Shown one piece after another: positions 1-6,135 of a stretch of DNA of 6,135 nt; positions within the stretch are counted from its first letter, which is position 1; every line of letters begins with the position of its first letter. Source of the stretch: Gammaproteobacteria bacterium. Lineage in GTDB: Bacteria > Pseudomonadota > Gammaproteobacteria > Chromatiales > Chromatiaceae. The translations under genes were made by a program, and so were the position numbers. The notes under the pieces are model-generated. The model ran no database searches, had not been told where the DNA came from, and saw only the letters and a program-made list of their open reading frames with translations. The stretch spans positions 1-6,135 of the forward strand of contig JAUVEG010000089.1 of assembly GCA_030594925.1 (NCBI GenBank), written 5' to 3'.

Positions 1-516
1 TTCGTCGTAATCGACAATACCTGGAGTGCGGATCTCGATTTGCAGGTCTTGCAGCGCTGCTTTGGCGGTGCGCAACCCGAGGTTGTGCATCACCGTTGGA
101 TTGATGGTGATCGCGGGATAATCTCCGTCGCCGGCTTCGACGCCCTCATCGTAGACAGGCACCAGATCCATGCCCATGGGGGATTGCCCGGGTTCATCAC
201 GGCGATAGTTGGGATCCATGGGCGCAACCCAGTAGAGAAGCTTCTTCTCTTTGGGCTTTTGTGTGCTTTTTTGGGGGGCTTTTTTCTCCACCAGATCCAT
301 GCCGCAGATGGGGCAGCTGCCGGGTTCATCACGCACGATTTGTGCGTGCATCGGGCAGACATATTTAGGGTCCTGGTGCTTCAGCGCATGCTCCATGGCC
401 GAGTCATCGAGTACATCGGTCAGTTGTTCGGTGGCAGGCTCGGCAGCAGTGATGGAGAGACTCAGTGCGAGCGTCAATAAGGCAGTCGCAACTGCAAAAA
501 GGGGGAGGCGTAACAT
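1..516 (-). CDS. cusB: CusB-type periplasmic adaptor of a heavy-metal RND efflux pump (N-terminal 172 residues; runs off the window)
   Basis: This is the periplasmic membrane-fusion subunit that links an inner-membrane RND pump to an outer-membrane channel and exports Cu(I)/Ag(I) or related metals. Residues 1 to about 25 form a signal peptide (basic start, long hydrophobic core, cleavage near TAA/EP). Residues 52-76 are a heavy-metal-binding domain with CPMH at 54-57 and CPICGM at 68-73. Residues 95-123 are a second block of the kind found in E. coli Cus[10 protein letters not shown], then [18 protein letters not shown], methionine-rich and cysteine-free. From about residue 130 the adaptor core begins ([12 protein letters not shown]), and the frame is still open at position 1. 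The start is fixed by GGAG six bases upstream. It follows the small Cys-rich gene by 96 bp in the same direction. The family is secure; metal specificity (Cu/Ag rather than Zn/Co/Cd) is inferred from the second block. An RND pump gene is expected beyond the window. Confidence 0.9.
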   Translation of the reverse strand, partial: MLRLPLFAVATALLTLALSLSITAAEPATEQLTDVLDDSAMEHALKHQDPKYVCPMHAQIVRDEPGSCPICGMDLVEKKAPQKSTQKPKEKKLLYWVAPMDPNYRRDEPGQSPMGMDLVPVYDEGVEAGDGDYPAITINPTVMHNLGLRTAKAALQDLQIEIRTPGIVDYDE

Positions 517-522
517 TTTTTT

Positions 523-526
523 CTCC
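523..526 (-). promoter_or_regulatory. Ribosome binding site of the CusB-type gene
   Basis: On the minus strand GGAG is followed by six A residues and then the ATG at 516, which is ideal spacing. This supports the chosen start, which also gives a complete signal peptide. Confidence 0.75.
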
Positions 527-612
527 GGGCTCATCTGCAACTTTTGGCAGAGATACTTATTTGACGATAAACAGCGGTTGCGCAGATCTTTATCCGACCT
601 GTGCCATGGACA

Positions 613-948
613 TCAAAGCGTCAGGAGAGGGGGGCGAAAATGGGGCAGGGGAATATGCTGATAGAAGTGTACAGCAGCATGTGCAATCCGGTCTGTGCCG
701 GCGTGCGCGGAACTCGTAGAAACGATTCCGGTTGAGACAGTAGCAGATAGCATCGAGCAACTTTGGCACTGCTGTTCACAGCAATTAGCTGTTGTCGATG
801 TCTCCATATGGCAATCTGCAGACTCCATCATCTGATCCACGGGGTTCAGATGTGCGCACGCAGGTGAGGCAAAAGCGATCGCCTGCACAGAGATGCACAG
901 CATCAGCACCATGGCGGCAAGACGAAATAGTCTGCGTGAGAACAACAT
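613..948 (-). CDS. Small secreted Cys/His-rich protein of a metal-resistance locus
   Basis: A 111-residue protein of no certain named family. Residues 1 to about 27 form a signal peptide: a basic start with RR at 5-6 and R9, a hydrophobic core, and cleavage near AFA/S. The mature part is rich in possible metal ligands: C31, H33, C46, H47, the cluster CCEQQCQSC at 56-64, M40/M41, M48, M66, and histidines at 82, 90, 94, 98 and 103. It ends in a proline-rich tail, LPHFRPPLLTL. Short exported proteins with this plan (Cys/His cluster, then an RPP-type tail) are common at the head of copper/RND efflux operons, for example CopL-like or DUF2946-like proteins. Its position just upstream of the CusB-type gene on the same strand fits a periplasmic metal-binding or sensing role. 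No convincing Shine-Dalgarno precedes the ATG, so the start is less certain than the frame. Export is well supported; the function is inferred. Confidence 0.75.
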   Translation of the reverse strand: MLFSRRLFRLAAMVLMLCISVQAIAFASPACAHLNPVDQMMESADCHMETSTTANCCEQQCQSCSMLSATVSTGIVSTSSAHAGTDRIAHAAVHFYQHIPLPHFRPPLLTL

Positions 949-956
949 GGATTGAA

Positions 957-984
957 TTCTAGCAGGAGTGAGGGGCTTCTAGCA
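957..984. repeat. Pair of 8-bp direct repeats (TTCTAGCA) upstream of the metal locus
   Basis: Exact copies lie at 957-964 and 977-984. The 20-bp period is close to two helical turns, so both would face the same side of the DNA. They overlap the candidate -35 and -10 elements of the minus-strand gene, a position suitable for an operator. Regulatory function is inferred from placement only. Confidence 0.4.
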
Positions 985-1015
985 AAATTTCGCGTCGTTT
1001 CGGGGGAGAGGGTAG

Positions 1016-2868
<1,853 letters not shown>

Positions 2869-2873
2869 TCGCT

Positions 2874-2910
2874 TGTCATTTCGACCATAGGGAGAAATCT
2901 TAATTTCTCT
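2874..2910. repeat. Probable end fragment of a dispersed palindromic repeat (TGTCATTTCGACC type)
   Basis: It begins five bases after the aroE stop. TGTCATTTCGACC, then GGGAGAAATCTT, matches from memory a short dispersed element of many bacterial genomes whose ends read roughly TGTCATTTCGA...GAGAAATC. Its second half here is a small hairpin, GAGAAAT (2892-2898), loop CTTA, ATTTCTC (2903-2909). The matching TCGAAATGACA end is absent, so it is truncated or degenerate. There is no T-run, so it is a poor terminator. Bases 2911-2980 after it are AT-rich; only a 5-bp TCGGA/TCCGA dyad at 2916-2927 is visible, with no convincing promoter. Confidence 0.45.
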
Positions 2911-2980
2911 AATCAATCGGAGTTCCGAGATAATCCTTGAGTAGCCTACATATTTGTAAATGAACCAAATATTAATCATG

Positions 2981-3055
2981 ACTCTCGCAAAGGCGCTAAG
3001 CTCGCCAAGAAAACCCTTTGCGGTCTTGGCGCCTTTGCGAGAGAAAATGTTTTTT
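2981..3055. repeat. Palindromic dispersed repeat, short copy (CGCAAAG family)
   Basis: A perfect 15-bp inverted repeat, CTCTCGCAAAGGCGC (2982-2996) and GCGCCTTTGCGAGAG (3029-3043), encloses a 32-base loop. A competing inner stem pairs CGCCAAGA (3003-3010) with TCTTGGCG (3024-3031). The 5-bp word TCATG occurs at both flanks (2976-2980 and 3056-3060), a weak candidate target duplication. A seven-T run (3050-3056) follows six bases after the stem, so the element could also weakly terminate transcription from aroE. The same core, reversed, lies in the longer copy at 3571-3741. It ends 39 bases before rlmH and is non-coding, although the rlmH frame stays open through it. Confidence 0.8.
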
Positions 3056-3094
3056 TCATGCCTTGTCAGTCTGAGACCTGATCTCACTAGCTTT

Positions 3095-3565
3095 ATGAAA
3101 ATCTATTTGATCGCTGTCGGCAACAAGATGCCTGCATGGGTGACTACGGCCTACCGGGAGTATGCAAAGCGCATGCCGCGTGAGTGCTCTCTGCAACTGT
3201 TTGAGATCAATCCCGCGCATCGCGGTAAGAGCAGCAGCACGCAGAGGACCATGCAGGAGGAGTGCAAGCGCATTCAGGCGGCGATTCCAAAAGGCGCGAC
3301 GGTGATCGCACTGGATGAGCATGGCAAATCATGGAGCACCAGGCAGCTCTCCACGCAGCTTGCCGGCTGGCTGCAGGATGGGCCGGACATCGCGTTGCTC
3401 GTCGGCGGCGCGGATGGCTTGTCATCCGAATGTCTGAATCAGGCAAGGCTCAAGTGGTCACTCTCACCGTTGACGCTGCCGCATCCCATGGTGCGGGTGG
3501 TGGTTGCAGAACAACTCTATCGCGCCTGGAGCCTGCTGCAGGGGCATCCCTATCACCGGGGATGA
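3095..3565 (+). CDS. rlmH: 23S rRNA (pseudouridine1915-N3)-methyltransferase
   Basis: A SPOUT-fold methyltransferase that adds the N3 methyl group to pseudouridine 1915 in helix 69 of 23S rRNA, using S-adenosylmethionine and acting on assembled 70S ribosomes as a homodimer. 156 residues, against about 155 in E. coli. It starts MKIYLIAVGNKMPAWV, has ALDEHGKSWST (72-82), the cofactor loop LLVGGADGLSSE (101-112; commonly GGPDG or GGPEG, so A106 replaces the usual proline), the segment LPHPMVRVVVAEQLYRAW (128-145), and the diagnostic C-terminal HPYHRG (151-156). The frame continues upstream to 2960, but that part is translated repeat, so 3095 is the start. No clear Shine-Dalgarno is present. The usual neighbours nadD and rsfS are not upstream, and dispersed repeats border the gene on both sides. 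Confidence 0.96.
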   Translation: MKIYLIAVGNKMPAWVTTAYREYAKRMPRECSLQLFEINPAHRGKSSSTQRTMQEECKRIQAAIPKGATVIALDEHGKSWSTRQLSTQLAGWLQDGPDIALLVGGADGLSSECLNQARLKWSLSPLTLPHPMVRVVVAEQLYRAWSLLQGHPYHRG

Positions 3566-3615
3566 TTTTTCACCACAGATATACACAGAACATTTTCTCT
3601 CGCAAAGACGCAAAG

Positions 3616-3657
3616 CTTCCGCGTCCTGCTAACGCCCCTGACCTACATCCATGTAGG
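3616..3657. repeat. Extra segment of about 42 bp nested in the long repeat copy
   Basis: Compared with the short copy at 2981-3055 (reverse complement), this segment interrupts the sequence between CGCAAAG and CCAAGACCGCAAAGG. It contains its own small palindrome, CCTACAT-CC-ATGTAGG (3642-3657). The boundaries are uncertain by a few bases because the junctions share short words. Confidence 0.55.
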
Positions 3658-3711
3658 CCAAGACCGCAAAGGTTTTTCTTGGCGAGCTTTGCGTCTTTGC
3701 GAGCCCTTTTT

Positions 3712-3741
3712 CATCTGTGTTTATCTGTGTGCATCTGTGGT
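3712..3741 (+). repeat. Three tandem 10-bp units forming the right end of the long repeat
   Basis: CATCTGTGTT, TATCTGTGTG and CATCTGTGGT follow each other without gaps and share ATCTGTG. The left end (3571-3590) carries about two degenerate complementary units, ACCACAGAT and ATACACAGA. The 10-bp period is one helical turn, so repeated protein contacts on one face are possible. Confidence 0.7.
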
Positions 3742-3789
3742 TGATTTTTTAAAGATAACATCCATTTATCATGAGCAACTCCGAATCAT

Positions 3790-4929
3790 ATGAATAACTC
3801 ATCGCGTGCAGGTCAGTATATCCAGCAGCCGGGAGGTTACAGCGCCTTTATTCCTGCGCCGCTGCCTCCGCAGCCGGCGATTGTTTTTGATGCCGAGCTG
3901 CAGAGTCTGCTGACAAAAGCCGAGCAGGCAATAGCGGTTCTGGATGGCGCCATGCTGACGCTGCCGCATGCGGATAATTTTATTGCCATGTCAATGCGCC
4001 GCGAGGCCATGTTCTCGTGTCGGATCGATGGCGTCGAAAGCAGTGTGGATCACCTGATCAGGCAGGAGGCAGGCTTTGCTGTTGAACATCAAGCCGCTGA
4101 ATTTGACGAGGCGTTCAACTATCTGCAGGCGATGCGCGAGGGAGATGCGGCTGTCGTCAAGCGGCCCGTGACGACATCACTGATTCAGCAACTGCACCGG
4201 CAGTTGCTGGATGGTGTGGACGGGAAGAGATGCGGGGCAGGTGAATTGCGGCAGCAGCAAACCTGGATTGGCCGGCCTGGCTGCAGTATCGTGGATGCCA
4301 TGTTCGTGCCTGCTCCACCGAGGCATTTAAACGACCTGCTGCGGCTGCTGGAGAGTTTTCTCTATGATGAATCCCTGCCGGTATTGATACAGGTGGGGCT
4401 GGCGCATGCGCAGTTTGAGACGATACATCCATTTCTCTCAAAAAACGGGCGTGTTGGACGCTTGCTGATCAGCCTGCTGCTGTCCCAAAAAGATGTGCTG
4501 CAGTCGCCTGTACTCACTCTCTCCGACTATTTCAGGGAGCATCGGCAAGCCTATTATGGCCATCTGCAGCGCATCAGGGAGACCGGGGACTGGGAGGGCT
4601 GGCTCAAGTTTTTTCTCAATGGCGTAGAGCAGAGTTCGCTGCATGCGACTGAAACTGCAATCAGAGCCGTGGCTCTGCGTGAACGCCACAGTCAGTGCAT
4701 TACCGATGAGTTTGGACGCGTTGCGGCCAATGGCCTGAGGGTGCTTGAGAGGCTCTATCACACCCCCTTTATCCGCGTACAGGATCTTGTCGATATGAGT
4801 GGTTTGACGTTCCAGGCGTCAAATAATCTCATGAACAAATTTATCGATCAGGAGATTTTGACAGAGGCGACGGGGCAGGCGCGAAACCGGCTGTTTCGCT
4901 ATGCTGCCTGGATCGCGCTGTTTGAGTAA
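3790..4929 (+). CDS. Fic-family protein with a degenerate active-site loop and a C-terminal winged helix
   Basis: Fic domains usually transfer AMP from ATP to a hydroxyl side chain of a target protein. 379 residues, with the plan of the SoFic-like group. Residues 15-27 (GGYSAFIPAPLPP) and the following helices are the Fic_N region. SCRIDG (76-81) matches the inhibitory motif [S/T]xxxE[G/N], but with Asp for Glu. FVPAPP (172-177) is the usual flap-region signature before the core. The catalytic loop reads HPFLSKNGRVGR (213-224): His213, Asn219, Arg221 and Arg224 are kept, while the expected Asp/Glu is Ser217 and the first Gly is Lys218. Residues 316-379 form a winged-helix domain. A Shine-Dalgarno is not evident. 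It lies 48 bp after a MITE-like repeat and before rng. The family is certain; with this loop, AMP transfer is doubtful. No antitoxin-like partner is seen upstream. Confidence 0.94.
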   Translation: MNNSSRAGQYIQQPGGYSAFIPAPLPPQPAIVFDAELQSLLTKAEQAIAVLDGAMLTLPHADNFIAMSMRREAMFSCRIDGVESSVDHLIRQEAGFAVEHQAAEFDEAFNYLQAMREGDAAVVKRPVTTSLIQQLHRQLLDGVDGKRCGAGELRQQQTWIGRPGCSIVDAMFVPAPPRHLNDLLRLLESFLYDESLPVLIQVGLAHAQFETIHPFLSKNGRVGRLLISLLLSQKDVLQSPVLTLSDYFREHRQAYYGHLQRIRETGDWEGWLKFFLNGVEQSSLHATETAIRAVALRERHSQCITDEFGRVAANGLRVLERLYHTPFIRVQDLVDMSGLTFQASNNLMNKFIDQEILTEATGQARNRLFRYAAWIALFE

Positions 4930-5003
4930 TGCAGACAGTTTTGCTGATTGTTTATGTCCTTTTAATTCAAACTATTGCGGCAATATTTGTAGAAAAACTC
5001 TAA
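4929..5003 (+). CDS. Possible 24-residue hydrophobic microprotein coupled to fic
   Basis: The fic stop and this ATG share a base (TAATG, 4927-4931). The translation starts MQTVLLIVYVLLIQT and ends AAIFVEKL. Residues 4-21 hold no charged residue and could form one membrane-spanning helix, with E22 and K23 near the end. No clear Shine-Dalgarno exists, so translation would depend on ribosomes finishing fic. The stretch is AT-rich, where chance ORFs rich in Leu, Ile and Val codons are common, so coding status is doubtful. It has no recognised family. Confidence 0.22.
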   Translation: MQTVLLIVYVLLIQTIAAIFVEKL

Positions 5004-5015
5004 CAAGGCTATTCT
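4987..5015 (+). promoter_or_regulatory. Candidate promoter for rng
   Basis: TTGTAG (4987-4992) and TATTCT (5010-5015) are separated by 17 bp, each matching four of six consensus bases. They sit about 75 bp before the RNase G start in an AT-rich gap of 160 bp that has no clear terminator for fic. Moderate matches only. Confidence 0.3.
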
Positions 5016-5089
5016 GTTGCCATGGGATTGCTGTTTTTTGAGGCGGCGACTTTACCGAGGAGAGTGGGAATAGTGATTCCCCGGCAAAA

Positions 5090-6135
5090 ATGAGTGAAGA
5101 GATTCTGGTCAATGTGACCCCGCCTGAAACCCGGGTTGCCATCATCGAAAATGGCATGGTGCAGGAGATTCTGGTCGAACGCATCAAAAAGCGCGGGCTG
5201 GTCGGTAATATCTACAAGGGCAGTGTTTGCCGGGTATTGCCGGGGATGCAGGCGGCTTTTGTCGAGATCGGTCTGGAACGCGCCGCTTTTTTGCATGCCT
5301 CCGATATTGCCAGTGTTGGTCATCATGAGACAACTCCCGACATCATGGAGCTGGTGCAAACCGGCAGTGATCTGATCGTACAGGTGGTCAAGGATCCGTT
5401 GGGCAGCAAGGGCGCCCGCCTGACAACGCATCTCTCCATACCATCGCGATTTATGGTCTTCCTGCCGGCAGAGAAGAGTATCGGTATTTCACAAAAGATA
5501 GAGGATGAACAGGAGCGGAGCCGTCTGCGCGATATATTGTCGCTGTTTGTCAGGGAGGAGAAGTTGCGGGGCGGATTTATCGCACGCACTGCTGCAGAAG
5601 GGGCGGACGAGATGGCGCTGCGTGCTGACATGCTGTTTTTGTCACGCCTGTGGGAGTCAATCGGTAAAAAAATGCTTGAAGCTGGCAGCCGTGAGTTGAT
5701 CCATGATGATCTGCCCCTCGCCCTGCGTGCGCTGCGGGATATGACGGATACACATATTGAGAAGGTGCGCATCGACTCCCGTACAACCTATCAAAAAGCG
5801 CTGCAGTTTGCACAGAGCTTTATTCCCGAGATCAGTGAGCGCATCGAATACTATCCGGGGGAGCGCCCGATCTTTGATCTTTACGGGGTTGAAGATGAGA
5901 TCGAGAAGGCGTTGCAGCACAAGGTCGATTTGAAATCGGGCGGTTATCTGATTATTGATCAGACAGAGGCGATGACCACAATCGATGTCAACACCGGTGG
6001 ATTTGTCGGTCACCGCACGCTCGAAGAGACCGTTTTCAAGACCAACCTCGAAGCAGCCCAGACGCTTTGCAGACAGTTAAGATTGAGAAACCTGGGCGGC
6101 ATCATCATTATCGACTTTATCGATATGCTGGATGC
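5090..6135 (+). CDS. rng: Ribonuclease G (N-terminal 348 residues; runs off the window)
   Basis: A single-strand endoribonuclease of the RNase E/G family that matures the 5' end of 16S rRNA and takes part in mRNA turnover in the cytoplasm. It starts MSEEILVNVTPPETRVAIIE, matching the E. coli RNase G start, so 5090 is chosen although the nearest purine-rich GAGGAG (5057-5062) is too far away for a normal ribosome binding site. An S1 RNA-binding domain occupies about residues 39-119 (VGNIYKG, RVLPGMQAAFVEIG, KDPLGSKGARLTT). The RNase H-like part includes GGFIARTAAEG, and the catalytic region has QTEAMTTIDVNTG and IIIIDFIDM. D299 and D342, the expected Mg ligands, are 43 residues apart, as D303 and D346 are in RNase E. 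About 140 C-terminal residues, including the zinc-link cysteines, lie outside. Its ATG overlaps the stop of a 23-codon ORF (5022-5093). Confidence 0.96.
   Translation, partial: MSEEILVNVTPPETRVAIIENGMVQEILVERIKKRGLVGNIYKGSVCRVLPGMQAAFVEIGLERAAFLHASDIASVGHHETTPDIMELVQTGSDLIVQVVKDPLGSKGARLTTHLSIPSRFMVFLPAEKSIGISQKIEDEQERSRLRDILSLFVREEKLRGGFIARTAAEGADEMALRADMLFLSRLWESIGKKMLEAGSRELIHDDLPLALRALRDMTDTHIEKVRIDSRTTYQKALQFAQSFIPEISERIEYYPGERPIFDLYGVEDEIEKALQHKVDLKSGGYLIIDQTEAMTTIDVNTGGFVGHRTLEETVFKTNLEAAQTLCRQLRLRNLGGIIIIDFIDMLD

Larger units (their letters stand above)
3571..3741. mobile_element. MITE-like palindromic element, long copy, between rlmH and fic
   Basis: A non-coding element of about 170 bp. 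Its ends are ACCACAGAT (3572-3580) and the complement ATCTGTGGT (3733-3741). Inside is a perfect 19-bp inverted repeat, CTCGCAAAGACGCAAAGCT (3599-3617) with its complement at 3685-3703. The word TGATTTTT lies directly outside both ends (3563-3570 and 3742-3749), as expected of an 8-bp target duplication; the left copy includes the rlmH stop codon. The core resembles the element at 2981-3055 in reverse orientation. No transposase is encoded, so movement would need an enzyme from elsewhere. The T-tract and long stem could affect transcript ends between rlmH and fic. Structure is directly seen; mobility is inferred. Confidence 0.7.

Noticed and set aside
40..661. Plus-strand open frames across the first 660 bases
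   Set aside because: They are antisense to the CusB-type and Cys-rich genes, whose minus-strand products show real domains and signal peptides.
762..778. Sigma-54-like TTGGCAC on the plus strand
   Set aside because: The -12 part does not fit TTGC at the required distance, and the site lies inside a minus-strand gene.
2960..3094. A 45-codon N-terminal extension of rlmH
   Set aside because: The extra codons translate the palindromic repeat, and RlmH proteins normally start at MKIYLIAVG; the 156-residue form has the standard length.
2981..3741. A CRISPR array formed by the repeated CGCAAAG words
   Set aside because: There are only two copies, palindromic, of different size, in opposite orientation and separated by a gene.
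3331..3744. A 137-codon plus-strand frame across the end of rlmH and the repeat
   Set aside because: It is out of frame with rlmH, and its second half is repeat sequence; no protein feature is visible.
3741..3772. Promoter for fic at the repeat edge (TTGATT with TATCAT)
   Set aside because: The spacer would be 20 bp and other pairings match poorly, so it does not support a call.
3771..3797. ATG at 3771 as an upstream start for fic
   Set aside because: That frame reaches a stop after eight codons (ATG AGC ... GAA TAA) and is not the fic frame.
4972..4986. Terminator after fic from the TATTG/CAATA dyad
   Set aside because: The stem is only five bp and AT-rich, without a T-run.

Overview
The window looks like chromosomal DNA from a proteobacterium, most likely a gammaproteobacterium. 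Every housekeeping protein here resembles gammaproteobacterial versions: HemB is the Asp-type, Pseudomonas-like enzyme with catalytic lysines at the same residue numbers, AroE carries the SLSP and NADP-type NRT motifs, and RNase G aligns without a break to the E. coli protein. The dispersed CGCAAAG-type and CACAGAT-type repeats suggest an environmental lineage, but the genus cannot be told from this sequence.

Layout. Positions 1-948 (minus strand) hold the start of a heavy-metal efflux locus: a small secreted Cys/His-rich protein (613-948), then the first 172 residues of a CusB-type periplasmic adaptor with two metal-binding blocks (516 to beyond position 1). A 100-bp divergent intergenic region (949-1048) separates it from a plus-strand unit, hemB (1049-2059) and aroE (2056-2868), joined by an ATGA overlap. 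Then come rlmH (3095-3565), a Fic-family protein (3790-4929) and the first 348 residues of rng, RNase G (5090 to beyond the window end). Both spacers flanking rlmH (2869-3094 and 3566-3789) are filled with non-coding palindromic repeats. No tRNA, rRNA or CRISPR was seen.

How the genes fit together. HemB (tetrapyrrole synthesis) and AroE (shikimate pathway) are co-transcribed housekeeping enzymes with no shared pathway. RlmH (23S rRNA methylation) and RNase G (rRNA maturation and mRNA decay) are both ribosome/RNA functions and are near neighbours in many proteobacteria. The fic gene sits between them, directly behind a repeat element.

Most notable points: (1) the Fic protein has a degenerate catalytic loop, HPFLSKNGR, lacking both the acidic metal ligand and the first glycine of the HPFx[D/E]GNGR consensus, and an Asp in place of Glu in its inhibitory motif; (2) the repeat between rlmH and fic is a MITE-like element of about 170 bp with terminal inverted repeats and a candidate 8-bp target duplication that includes the rlmH stop codon; (3) a shorter relative of that element upstream of rlmH shows that the longer copy carries about 42 extra bp; (4) a 24-codon, almost entirely hydrophobic ORF starts on the fic stop codon.
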